From positions 153,820 through 217,819 of the forward strand of contig CAJQUW010001731.1 in NCBI GenBank assembly GCA_907163375.1: a stretch of DNA of 64,000 nucleotides, given 5' to 3'. This document shows, in pieces, positions 50,301-59,229 of the stretch. Every line of letters starts with the position of its first letter. Positions within the stretch are counted from its first letter, which is position 1. Below the pieces are notes generated by a model. The model saw only the letters and a program-made list of their open reading frames with translations, ran no database searches and was not told the origin of the DNA. Source of the DNA: Prostheceraeus crozeri (taxonomy: Eukaryota; Platyhelminthes; Polycladida; Euryleptidae). A program made the position numbers and the translations under genes.

Positions 50301-53174
50301 TTCAAAGTGCTTTTTGACATAATTAATGCGAAGAGAGTAACACGAACAAAAATTTTAACGCTGCAATATATCAATATGTGAAATAACGTTCCTCAATGTC
50401 AATATTATATACACAGATAAACACATTAGCAGAGCAGGACGAGACATCGTACAAACATACCAGGCAGATGGAATTCGATTATATGATTTCGAAAAAATTA
50501 ATGATCTACTGTAAAATGTATTTTTTTTAAAGTGCTTTTTTTCATGACTTATCAAATGCATGTATGTAAGATCACGCCAGTATGTGTGTTCACAATATGC
50601 AATGCTTGCTCACAATATTAAGCATAGGCAATATACAGCTTATTAATTATCAATAATTAGTTGACTTCCATAACTTAGCCGTTTTCCTCCGTTTACTGCA
50701 ACAATGACCCTTATTCGAAAGAAAGTGAAGTTGAATGTACGCGCCGTATCGAGGAATTAAACAAAATCAGGAACAAGTTTTGCGTCAATCAATGTGTAGA
50801 GAACTTAAATAAGAGATCAAAAAGGCAAAAAAATGTTCGGTAATATAGGAAAGGACACTCGCTGCGATTATTAATAACGGCTGTGAATAGGTTTTACTTA
50901 GTAAGAGCAATGCGAGATACATTGTGTACAGAGAAATCATTCGACCGTTGTCGAATACAACGCACACAATAGAATCGCTGTAGAGGTTTGATGTCAATAA
51001 TGATTGAGAAAACTATCAAACAATAGTGCATACATGAGTAATCCATCGTCTGCTAATATTAAATTCACACATACAATGTTGACAGAAGTTCTTGCCAAAC
51101 CATTTAGAGCTAGGACACACGACGCAGATATTCTTTCTCGGAACAAACAACACACAGAAGTAAGAATGAAAAGTATAACTCATACTTATAAACTCGGGTA
51201 TCCTCACATGTTTTCGTTTAAAAATCGCTCATTAAACGTCCGGCAAGAACTTTGTCCATCCCGTCAATTGTTGTAGAATTAATAGATTGTGTACGATTAA
51301 CTAATAACCTTCGCGAATAGAAAGAATTACAATTATTATTCTCAAATTGTTATATACCTCAATGATGACATATTAGGTAATCGACAATCAGCAAAATTTG
51401 GTGCACTATGACAATTTCTAATTAACAATTTCAAATTGTCAATCAATTCTTTTAGTCTTTTTTTTTTTTTTTTTCACATCTAAAAAGAAATAAAAAAAAA
51501 AAACAAAAAAGAAAAAACACGACCTAAAATAAAACAACAAAAGAAAAAAAAAAACAGAACAAAAACAAAATAGAACAAAGAAAACAAAAAAAAATCGACA
51601 AACAATAGAAAAAAAAAAAAAAAACATAAAAAACAAAACAATTTAAATTGATATTTTGCCTGAAAATAACCAAATTCCACATTTACGTCCCTTATGAAAT
51701 ATCCGTATTCTTCAAGGCAATAAGCACCGTAAGTTCGTCTTATCACTAGCAAATCACCGTAAGACCCACCGTAAGTTACGTGTTTTGCCATGATATTTCG
51801 ACTTACGATGATTGGCCTTGTAAACATAGTACTTTTTTTCCTAAAGTTACTAGTATTTTTTGTGTTTTGGCTGACAATCATAACTTCTGAAAAGAATTTC
51901 AGCATTGTGGTTTGGTGTAATAATAGAGCATCTGAACGTATAAAAAAATGAAATAAAAATCAATTTTCAAAATTTGGACTTACGGGTGTTCCTGGCCTGA
52001 GACGGCAGAAGAGTGCCTCTAAATTTGGAGAGCACGTCCTTGTCAAATGTGATCTCAGAGGCTTTTGAAAGAGTAACTAGACGATTACTAGTGCCGACAC
52101 GATAGGAAATTGAAACTAATCCGTGGACTTGGCAAAGTGATGGAACTTCACCAAGACATAGGGAGTCAGGTCATTAGGGCGCGCAAATAAGTAGTTATTT
52201 TGTACTTTTGTGTTCAGTATGGGTGAAGCTGATACATGTAATATAACGCTTGTGCGGCACAAAATTGCTTATTTGGGAAGTTCCTAGAATACCACAGGCT
52301 TCACTACGTTCCTTTTAAATCTGCAACAATATCCCAAAGCTTAGAGTGTTTACAATCGTCCAATTTGTGATGAATTTGCAAAGAGTCGATAATGTATACC
52401 CAAATAGCTATATGTCCATAGCATTGAAGGCTTCATATTTTTTTTTTTTTTTTGAAAGCTTGTCATTTGAAATAAAAGGCTGAAAACGCCAAAATGGGTT
52501 GTCGATATACCGGTACTTAATTTCAAACAAATGGAATTAAAACCTAATTTATTCATAAGCAGAAGACATATCACTAAAAAATCCAATATTTAGACAAGTC
52601 CTGAGCAGTTTTGATTAGAAGACTGATCATGAATAGTCCCACGAAGTAAAAACTACCCGGATCACATAAAAGACATTGAATACAGTGCTCAAATTGTTTC
52701 AAGCTAAATCAATGGACTCGCGTGCACCTGCATCATCCAGTCTATCCGAAAATGTTTCTATGAAGCTGAAATAAAATGACATATTTTTTTTATTGCACAT
52801 CTGCATCTATGAACTTTCATAATGTCTGTCCGACTTCACCGAAAGGCCCGTTTGTTACTGTAATGTGAATGATTGAATTACCTCAAAATTGTCGTAGGCG
52901 TTATTAATGATATTGGAAGCATTTGGGTCCTTTTGTAATGGCAAGTTTTTCACTCGGGTCATAATCAAACCATTCTCCATTGGCAAATGCTCGATACGTG
53001 AATTCGTCTTTACTGGGTTTATTACAAAACAGAATGCCGCTCTTCTTGGCTTTATCGACGTCACATCCGAAAGATATTTAAAGCCCTCTCCTCCTTTCTT
53101 CAAACTGACCATCAAAGTTGACTGCGTGACCTATCGACAATTCTCGTGGTAAACGAGCCACGAAGAGGAACAGC
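35271..53174 (-). CDS. Host gene with four tandem galectin-like domains (exons listed separately)
   Basis: Reconstructed from splice signals, matching phases and the galectin fold. Each domain begins [LI]P...[PG].G.[AS][VI] and has a central strand like CRIQLQCG. A W or gap strand follows, and each closes with V.CN/VNNRP ... VDGDTVLDDVKF. Domain 1: exons 52882-53174 and 42097-42216. Domain 2: 41532-41798 and 40464-40580. Domain 3: 40233-40321 and 39420-39744. Domain 4: 39006-39094, 37406-37607 and 35271-35387. The canonical sugar-binding set (H-x-N-P-R ... W-x-x-E-x-R) is not kept in any domain, so sugar binding may be altered or lost. Tandem-repeat galectins with four domains are known from mollusc haemocytes; strict orthology is not claimed. 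First and last exons are unresolved. One frame problem in domain 1 and one missing GT donor in domain 2 raise the possibility of decay or sequence error. Confidence 0.8.
35699..37073 (-). mobile_element. Tc1-type transposon, nearly intact
   Basis: 1,375 bp with inverted ends CAGTGGCGGAAAAAAGTCTG (left) and CAGTGGCGGAATTAAGTCTG (right), about 26 bases with two mismatches, flanked by TA on both sides. Encodes a single DD34E transposase in the minus direction. Inserted in the intron between the second and third exons of galectin domain 4. High end identity and one coding break point to a young insertion. Confidence 0.95.
35872..36863 (-). pseudogene. Tc1 transposase, DD34E, one frameshift
   Basis: Starts at ATG 36,863 (MSAELTTEQRAVIVDRIES). 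Paired-like DNA-binding region: RQVAEALGVSRGAVQKAI and the GRPRATSEREDR hook, then a second helix-turn-helix (LTAPDIRKSLSQDCGVDI). The first catalytic Asp is in RSDESKF, the second in FQHDNDPKHTA, and the Glu in PDLNPIEPLW, with 34 residues between the last two acids. The only fault is a one-base loss near 36,447 (CACCTAACTGG), after which the frame is shifted; everything else is open to the stop at 35,872. Confidence 0.93.
37406..37607 (-). CDS. Galectin domain 4, second exon
   Basis: 202 bases, acceptor CCTGATTGCCTTCTAG, donor GTGAGT. Encodes CRIQLQCGDGPLERAPLACE, then GEWKESNEV and LLTLGIASEDGGFS, the central strands of a galectin fold with the conserved Trp. Joins exon 1 by completing an Arg codon and exon 3 in phase 0. 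Confidence 0.88.
37923..38525 (+). mobile_element. hAT-type MITE, copy 1
   Basis: 603 bp, ends CGCAGAATTA and TTCTGTG, flanked by the 8-base target duplication GTTGACAT/GCTGACAT (one mismatch). An inverted, highly similar copy is at 40,814-41,419. No coding capacity. Eight-base duplications point to a hAT transposase acting in trans. Confidence 0.88.
39006..39094 (-). CDS. Galectin domain 4, first exon
   Basis: 89 bases, acceptor TCACCTTTTCAG, donor GTAAGT. Encodes SIPYVDRIPDSIKGKAVELD, the opening strands of a galectin. Continues in phase 0 from the end of domain 3. Confidence 0.85.
39420..39744 (-). CDS. Galectin domain 3, fused second and third exons
   Basis: 325 bases, acceptor GATTAATTTTAG, donor GTAAGT. 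Encodes FCINLQRGTDTQNEVGLQIS, GKWCNQINTNAVPFAEGEEF, FQLAIRATSEGFTVVANEEL and LTHVLMDGDADFSGLSFP. It holds both the central and closing parts of the fold that domain 4 splits over two exons, so an intron has been lost here or gained there. Phase matches the exon at 40233-40321 through a shared Gly codon. Confidence 0.9.
40233..40321 (-). CDS. Galectin domain 3, first exon
   Basis: 89 bases, the same length as the first exon of domain 4. Acceptor TTTATTACTTTCAG, donor GTGAGT. Encodes DLPSITRMSEPMRTGRRIDV then GGTVNSSC. Confidence 0.85.
40464..40580 (-). CDS. Galectin domain 2, last exon
   Basis: 117 bases, acceptor TTCGCGTTTCAG, donor GTAAGT. Encodes VLVNNRPMLTYPLRDSPGDY then THISVDGDTVLDDVKF. 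Phase 0 at both ends. Confidence 0.85.
40814..41419 (-). mobile_element. hAT-type MITE, copy 2 (inverted)
   Basis: 606 bp, ends CACAGAATTA and TTTCTGTG, flanked by an exact 8-base duplication GATTGAAC. Reverse complement of copy 1 with limited divergence. Lies in the intron of galectin domain 2; the two copies bracket exons 39006-40580. Confidence 0.93.
41532..41798 (-). CDS. Galectin domain 2, first (fused) exon
   Basis: Acceptor TTTATTTTTCAG then LPYFAKIPGGLDTTKSILV, KKVQLFLQKGDSGSSGIQCD and STELVDREREAHLCVMTS. It combines the opening and central strands. The expected end, just after NSF, shows no GT donor; the sequence there is TTTCTGCAAATATG, with GC where GT would be expected. Either a splice-site loss, a base error or use of another donor. 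Confidence 0.72.
42097..42216 (-). CDS. Galectin domain 1, last exon
   Basis: 120 bases, acceptor TTATTCAATTTCAG, donor GTAGGT. Encodes VHCNEKLICVCPREGDLSQF then SHVVLEGDANFNQIEFPEEM. Joins the exon ending at 52,882 across a 10.7-kb intron in phase 0. Confidence 0.83.
42311..42520. repeat. Possible 210-bp MITE
   Basis: ACTGCCACCTCCTAAAATC at the left and an inverted, similar sequence ending AAGGAGGTGCTGTTAG at the right. Imperfect ends; target duplication not clear. Confidence 0.35.
44420..44660 (+). repeat. Pyrimidine-rich tract
   Basis: CTCTATGCCTCC-like words repeat over about 240 bases (for example ATGCCTCTATGCCTCCTCC). Low complexity, not a gene. Confidence 0.7.
45046..45699 (-). CDS. 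Unrecognised 217-residue open frame, doubtful
   Basis: The longest open frame of the 9.2-kb element. It has no recognised domain. Its N-terminal part comes from a local repeat (CTTGGCAACG/GCGCGC words at 45,570-45,690). Five other frames are open here too, because A is scarce on this strand and stop codons are therefore rare. Probably not a gene. Confidence 0.15.
   Translation of the reverse strand: MKEDECAPLPSSLCAYQECACRALAKFTLGSQEASSARALPSFACPQHNSCYQKSEKTRIRKQQNRNRRDMEHPPCSHREVQMFVDKMSSIFYQNCSPKTDQSTILGHLDNLGSGIRNYILSYTSRNEARVKFIKKLPPPETKYSPCSKRNGGRREVCKPFFHLTTSFGYTKIMDQIFEKTPFLAALLTNVHSCSILIDEDARARRHHQIERTTKIR
45700..49965 (+). other. 4.3-kb T-rich, A-poor, CpG-rich strand-asymmetric block
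   Basis: The plus strand is made of TTCGT/TCGT/CGTA-like words without a fixed period. In 46,201-46,260 I count 32 T, 8 A, 9 C and 11 G. In 49,441-49,500 there are 8 CpG in 60 bases. The block ends sharply at about 49,965, where ordinary AT-rich sequence returns. No recognisable gene; the open frames here are by-products of composition. Confidence 0.85.
51456..51625. repeat. Poly-T then A-rich simple-sequence tract
   Basis: About 18 T followed by roughly 140 bases of A runs interrupted by C and G. It produces a false Phe-rich frame on the minus strand. Confidence 0.9.
52882..53174 (-). CDS. Galectin domain 1, first (fused) exon, with a frame problem
   Basis: Acceptor TATTTTTCAG, donor GAG|GTAATT. 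The start, FVARLPRELSIGHAVNFDGQ, and the later part, RRAAFCFVINPVKTNSRIEH to INNAYDNFE, are both galectin-like but in different frames. The change falls near 53,090-53,110 within a GA-rich run (GAAGAAAGGAGGAGAGGG). Length (293) is within two bases of the summed exons 1 and 2 of domain 4 (291), which supports the homology and a small indel. Confidence 0.72.
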
Positions 53175-53870
53175 CTGAAAAATACAATTAGCATTATGAA
53201 ATCTAGAAAAGTGAAAAGGTCATTGTAATTGCATTTCGAATATCATTGTAATTAGTTTGCTAACGCCATGTGCAGAGCAGGTCGCACAGAGTTTTAAAGA
53301 ATGTGATAGGGAAATTACTCTGTGCTTCTACGACTGTGATGACGTTAAGTTTATGTTTTTATTCTTGTCCGTGCCATGTGAATTTTATTCTACTATGTGA
53401 CACCATGTTCCTGTCTGCTGATTAAATCGAGAACGATTCGTTATAATGCAAAGTAAAGAAGCAAGTAGAGTGAACATCGTTTTAAAATTAAATTATTTCA
53501 AACTACTGAATCTTGCTGTGAAACAACAGCAAGTGATTAGAGTGCGTCACTGCAAATCTGAATTGGTACGTAAGAAAATGGACATTACAAGTAATCATGA
53601 CACTCGCAATGCAAGTTCATCACATATAATCACATTTCCTGACCATACAAGGACTACGAACTAGCTGGATCATAGATTTTGGGATTAGTTTATCAGCATA
53701 TGAGTCCCTCAATTAGTTTGTGTTTTATAGAAGTAGAACAAGTTTTGTGCCAATATTAGCTGAGATATAGAATAGAGTTAGCGGTTTACCAGAGGGGGAT
53801 GAATGGCATATGAAGAACGACAGCTTAGAGATTCCTCATCTTCCGTGGTTCACAACCAGCATTGATTGCA

Positions 53871-54062
53871 TTATTCAACAAGAAATGAAATCGTGGAACA
53901 AAATGTACATTCTTTATTCGGAAACTTCGATGCCTTGAAACATTGCAAAACGGACGGTGTATCACTGGAGATACCATTTTCTAATCCATCTCTAATCATG
54001 TAAACGACGTCGACATAGAACGAGGAGAGGATGAGGACGACTGCACTCGAGAATTGATTCAT
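53871..54062 (-). CDS. Possible signal-peptide exon upstream of the galectin domains
   Basis: ATG at 54,062 opens MNQFSSAVVLILSSFYVDVV, a secretory-signal-like N-terminus. A GT (AAATG|GTATCT) follows about 29 codons later, so only that part may be coding. Its phase does not fit the exon starting at 53,174, so another exon would be needed or the assignment is wrong. Confidence 0.3.
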   Translation of the reverse strand: MNQFSSAVVLILSSFYVDVVYMIRDGLENGISSDTPSVLQCFKASKFPNKECTFCSTISFLVE

Positions 54063-54104
54063 GGTCTTTTTATGATCTCCGCTCTCATAGATGGCTTAAA
54101 TAAT

Positions 54105-54236
54105 TCATTGCATCACAACAGCGCCAAATTGCAAGCTGAGCTTCTTTTTGGCGGTCTCTTCATACGGTGACCTTTTCGCCAGGTAACTCCACGTTACAAC
54201 CACGTTAATGTCAAGACCATTAGTTTCCACAACAGG
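54105..54236 (-). CDS. Candidate terminal exon of an upstream leftward gene
   Basis: A strong acceptor (CGTTTTATTTTGGTAG) is followed by 43 open codons and a TGA: PVVETNGLDINVVVTWSYLA, then KRSPYEETAKKKLSLQFGAV. Composition is coding-like and phase is 0. Family not recognised. It ends 40 bases before the ATG at 54,062, so either two genes are packed closely or the two pieces belong to one locus. Confidence 0.45.
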   Translation of the reverse strand, partial: PVVETNGLDINVVVTWSYLAKRSPYEETAKKKLSLQFGAVVMQ

Positions 54237-55014
54237 CTACCAAAATAAAACGAAAAAATTGTAGAAGCTAAGAACACATGTAATGCTCTTTTGTGCAAGA
54301 GCCAAAATGTAGAGTTTATTGTAAGCATACGTCAAAACAAGTTTAGAAACCGTGGAAACGTAATAAGAATAAAGACAGTTATAATTGTATTTTTCAAGTC
54401 AGTTTCAGAAATAGCAATATTTTGATGTACCATGCGTTTGTACATTTAAAACAAGTGACGTCGGTTTTAATAGGAATTGCATTTGGCCGGGTGATCGATA
54501 CAATAATTATTCGGACAAAAATGAAAGCATGGCGATCTAATGCGTCCTTAAAATATTCCTAGTACTTGTACAATAACGTGTACAATGTATTCGGACTTCG
54601 TGAATGCTACCTATCAGCACTCCAGCCGTCAACCTTTTACATCCCACAAACGCAACGTAAACATTTCAATCAATTCATAATTGTGCTTTGATAGTTTTCC
54701 ACGCTTTGAATGCAAAACATAGGCCCCAATCAAAGGCATCTAAAATTAGAAGGAAATCAGTTTAAGCAGATATCGTAAAACTGACAGCCCTTCATTATGT
54801 TAGATAAGATTTTGTTAATATCATGGTTTCAACATTTTCAAAAATATTTGTCCTTGGAAACATCATTGAAGTCGGGTAAAACATCAGTATTTCCTTAATG
54901 ATAAGCATACTTTCGATAAGTTTACCGTTAACCGTAAATCCCATTTTCTAAAAATTAACAATCATAGAGCATTGTTTGAACAATTCACAATGACAAACCT
55001 TTTCATAGCAACGT

Positions 55015-55709
55015 CAGGGTGTCCGCGAAATTTGAATAAAAATTTCCTCCAGGTGTTTTCCAGGTTTCCCCAGGGAAATTTACAAACACCGAGTCAAATT
55101 GAAACGATATGTTCAGACTTTCTGCAGGAAATTTACTCAAATACAACCGTTCCAAATTTAAAAGAAAACTTTCGGGAAAAATCTCCCAAATTCGGTGCTA
55201 AGGAGCTTGCATACCATAAATTAATATTATTGACGAAAACAATTAGAAACTTGGTGCTGAAATTGCATAAATGTTTGTAAGGTCGCAGGGTGATGTCCAA
55301 AATAAAAAATGCCGATATATGCATTCATGACGGCGATTTATATTTCATAGAAAAAAAGGAAAAGTTCGACAACTGTTCATAGTTAACCATAACCACTCAG
55401 TTTCAGCTCTCATTCATGTTTGTATAACGTCATGATAGGAGACCCCAGTCACTATAAAATGTTGCTAAACACCAAAAAAAGAATTGTATGAGAATGAAGG
55501 CTATATTTGTAACAAATAAAGTAAAGATATGAAAAAATAAAATCTGGAAAAATAGAGAACACTTCAACCATAAGTATGACTTCAACAACTTACAATTAGT
55601 GTTTTATTAAGTTTATTTCCAAGAGTTTCCTTGGATTTCCAGGGTAAAATTCATTTTCCAGGTGTTTTCCAGGTGTTTTCAAGGTTTTCCAGGGAGCGCG
55701 GACACCCTG
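55015..55709. mobile_element. 695-bp hAT-like MITE
   Basis: Inverted ends CAGGGTGTCCGCG at 55,015 and at 55,697-55,709. Internal repeats of CCAGGTGTTTTCCAGGTTT flank both ends. Target duplications are not recognisable now. CAGGG ends with this layout fit non-autonomous hAT elements. Confidence 0.8.
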
Positions 55710-56556
55710 TATCAACTTACAGACAATGGAACTCTAAACACCTTCCTAACATCCAGTGTACGAGTACGAGTATATGTAAAGTAGAAGTAGTTTGTGTCGG
55801 CGACAATATTCATATGTGATTTCAGGATCATTGGTTAATACCTAACGTGTCAAATTAAAAAACTCAGGAGAAGCAAAAAACTGTCTGTAGATTGCAATTT
55901 TTTATTGAAAATGGAAACGCGATCTTCGCGCATGTGGTTTTCTAACATCCTTCTACTATCGAACAGAAGATTTTCAAATACAAATTGAATCCAAGAAGAG
56001 GCTGGAATTGGGTGTAATTCATTTTATGAACGCAACATGTGCGAATATTGCTTGCTAACAGGTCCAGGTCCACACTTGTAAAGTGACTTTTCCTTAAGTA
56101 TTTAGATTGTAATAGTCGCTGAAGTGTTTGAACACAGGATCCGGGTAAACATAAACACAACCTATTAATCGAAAAAAAACGAAAATTTGCTACAAAAATG
56201 CACATAGTGGCGGTATATTGCCGCGACATACAACGGTATGCTCGTGAAGTACGACTCACGCAATGGGGTTAATTTTTCCACGTGTGTGAATAGAGCATAA
56301 GGCAGAAAACGTGAATGAACAAAGGATACATATTAATGGCAAGGCGTGAATAAAAAACGTGGTGTATTTAGTGCCAAACCATCAATGTGCAAATTGCATG
56401 AGTAGGGTGAAAAGCAATAACTGGTGAATCTGAAAAGCGGCTACAGTACAGCATATTAAAATACTCCGAACTGAAGAAATAATTCTTAATGATACTACTT
56501 TATACAATGAGTAACGAGTAGTATCAACCCTACTTGAAATGCCTACAGGAGGCGTA

Positions 56557-56760
56557 ATTGACCAGACGACGGGGAGATTCATAATGTTGTTTAGAGCAAA
56601 AAAAAAGGTGAAACAAAAACTCCCCAAAAAGTTTATAGATCATCGAACGTAAACAAATTTTAGAAAAATCGTAAATGGGACAAATCTTCGGCGACCTAGC
56701 GCCTTCGTTGGTCGATCATACAACAGCGCACTGTAAAGAGCGCAACCAACCTGTTTCTAC
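56557..56760 (+). repeat. Diverged copy of the 27,981-28,270 MITE family
   Basis: GACCAGACGACGGGGAGATTC, AAACTCCCCAA, TCTTCGGCGACCTAGCGCCT and GGTCGATCAT follow in the same order as at 27,951-28,110. The second arm of the hairpin is absent, so it is a half-element or an unfolded ancestor. Confidence 0.7.
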
Positions 56761-58081
56761 ATAATATGAAAGCGATGACAAGCGATGATCGTGCAAGAGC
56801 TTTTTGCCATTCGGGATGCGATGTGTTTATGATTGCAGTCCACGCTCCCTAATCGAAATGATGACTCGAAACCGCAGCTATTTGCTTTAGAGACCCAATC
56901 GGAGCCGTTTTGCCAAGACAATCGGCCATTGTCTATTGATATAGAATGATGGAACTAACACGCAGTTGGTTATGTTTTTGCATGGGTGTCTGCTCTTCCC
57001 TTCAAATGCGCACCGACCATAATAATTAGGGCGTCCTTTCGGCCAATCAATACTTCAGCACCTCTTCACCATAAAAGTAAACGTGTGCGTTCTGCAGTTC
57101 CCTACAATGCATAAGTTCCCTACAGGTAACCGAGTTTAGGTATGGTCATTGCAATCAGCGATATCTAGAGGAGTCCACACATCAACGATTCTGAAGACAA
57201 CATTTAGGAAATGACAGTTCAATCGACGGTTCTAATCTATACATTGTGGTTAGTTGTTCATTGTGGAATTACTGTTTCAAAAATGAAGTGTAGTTTATTA
57301 TAGTCCTAGTAGCCATTCTTCCTTCAAATATAAAAATAAATAATAATGTTCTTTTACCACATTTTTCGTCATTGGTCTTTATCAAAGTAGATGATTAAAG
57401 TTGAAATCATACATTGAGTTTAAAAGCAATTTAATCAAACTTCAAAAACTTGCACGTAGACTAAGATGCATTTATAAATAAATGTTTAAAGGTTTGAAAA
57501 TATAGACTGCTAGGCCAAACACTTTATTTTCTCAGCATAAACTTAGTTGAATTAGAATGAAAAAAATTACTTTTTCTGGTAAATGATGCAAAAAATACCA
57601 CACTTTATAATAAGAATGTTTTATTAAGTCGACGCGCTTCTGCGGTCGAACAGCACTGCGACCAATTATCAAGACAAACTGGATGTTGAAACATGATTTG
57701 TATTGAAGCACTGTAACATACAAAATCCAAGGTCGCATACCAGAAGTATAAAAACAGAACGGCACATGAGGCATAGAGATAAGAGAGAACGAAACGATAG
57801 AAATAGAATTAGCCAGAAAAAACCACAGAACTAAGAATAACCTTATAAGTGCCTTAATAACCTTATTAATTTTTTAAATAAAGCAGTCACTATTAGACTT
57901 AATTGACTTAGAAATCGTCTGCCCTACACCACGATTTCTCACAAACCTTATCTAGTGTTGTTTCAGCTAAATTGAAGACCACTATGAAAGGGTGGGTTGG
58001 ATGTTGAATCGATTAAGTTAATTATCTCCTCAGCTGCAATGAATAGATTCTCGCTCTCGTGATATCATGGTGTGATCAGTG
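56761..58081. other. No gene recognised
   Basis: Intergenic or intronic AT-rich DNA; a minus-strand 80-codon frame (57,532-57,774) is unsupported. Confidence 0.4.
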
Positions 58082-58257
58082 AAGCTCAGACAGTAATTGT
58101 CATCGTTGTTGAAAACAGGTTGGATCGCTTCTTGAAGACTTTAATTTAATTCCATTTAAGTCTTCAAGAAGCGATCCAACCTGTTTTCAACAACGATGAC
58201 AATTATAAATACGCTTCTGTTTTTGGCGATCAACTCGATCAACTCAAGCTCAGACAG
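58082..58257. mobile_element. Short hairpin element flanked by a 12-base direct repeat
   Basis: Perfect 46-base arms, 58,096-58,141 and 58,158-58,203 (ATTGTCATCGTTGTTGAAAA and complement), with a 16-base loop. AAGCTCAGACAG lies at 58,082-58,093 and again at 58,246-58,257, which could be a target-site duplication. Confidence 0.85.
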
Positions 58258-58619
58258 GATTAGTATCTTAATTTGTCAAATTATTGATATCCTCACGACG
58301 TTGATTTCAGAAGAGTTCTATAGCACATAGAACTGCTGAAATTCATCATCAAACAACTAAAGTTTACTATCGGATCCACGGATAACGCTCGACGTAACTA
58401 AATGACTCATTGTCACACTTTTATGGCAGATGTCATCAACTTCCTTGCAAAAAGTCCGAAAAAATATTCATATTGCCTGATGTATGTCGACTAGAACCGT
58501 TATCATCTGCCATGACGGTTGCATCAATTTATGGTCGACGAGCATTTGAAGGAATGATTATCCAAACGCATATTATGAGACGCAAGGTAGCTCTATTTGA
58601 TAGATTTGTAAACCACCAT

Positions 58620-59220
58620 TTTCCACATGAAAGTTTCCCGCCTGCATCTTGTAAAGACTGAAGTAAGTTTCGCCTCCCCTGTAGCGATCTAGCAAGGAAG
58701 ATTTTCCCAAAAAGACTTCAGGACTGGATCCTCATTTTCTTGTCGAAACAGTCAGTGATCCATTGTATACGGACGTGGTAAAAAAAAAAAAAATAGCATT
58801 GAAATTAGGTAAAGACTTCACAAACACCCTGTATCATAATAAGTTGTATTAGTGGTGTATGATATGAGCATGTTTCTCAGTCTAAATGTTGCACTCATGA
58901 ATAGTTTGATCAAAGCAATTCTAATCAATAAAGATGCTTGATTTCCTTCGGAATATACAAGACTGTTCGAATTTTCTAAAAAAAACAGGTAAATTTAAGA
59001 AGAGTCATACTTTTGAATGTTCCCGCTAACCAAATGTTTATGAAGGTTGAGTGAACTGGAAGTCAAAAACTACGCCTAAATTAAATGTCACAAAAATTAT
59101 GTAAAAAAAAAAATTTTTTTAATGATCATAGCTTTTATACTTTTGAACAGCTAAATATGCATGAAATGGATTATCCGCCTACTTCTGCAAACACTGAAAA
59201 ATTCAGTTTTCGCCTCCTGT
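58620..59220 (+). repeat. Two diverged direct copies of a CGCCT...CTGAA...CGCCTCC segment
   Basis: CCGCCTGCATCTTGTAAAGA to TTTCGCCTCCCCTGTA at 58,639-58,683 resembles CCGCCTACTTCTGCAAACAC to TTTCGCCTCCTGTA at 59,175-59,222. Probably an old duplicated repeat. Confidence 0.45.
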
Positions 59221-59229
59221 ACCATCTCC

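Larger units (their letters stand above)
42772..52015. mobile_element. 9.2-kb inverted-repeat-bounded element in a galectin intron (CACTA-like ends)
   Basis: CACTGCCGTCTCAAGGCAG followed by AACACCGTAAGTC at the left. The right end read inverted is CACTCTTCTGCCGTCTCAGG then CCAGGAACACCCGTAAGTCC. Extra ACCGTAAG/CTTACGGT words cluster near both ends (42,791, 43,027-43,060; 51,727, 51,763-51,780, 51,811, 51,981). CACT- ends with subterminal repeats suggest the CACTA/EnSpm superfamily, but no transposase is recognised and no target duplication fits exactly. The interior is dominated by the T/CpG-rich block. Confidence 0.55.

Noticed and set aside
51480-51905. 141-residue Phe-rich minus-strand frame
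   Set aside because: It is a translation of the A-rich simple-sequence tract.
42772-52015. Assigning the 9.2-kb element firmly to CACTA/EnSpm
   Set aside because: End sequences fit, but no transposase and no matching target duplication could be seen.
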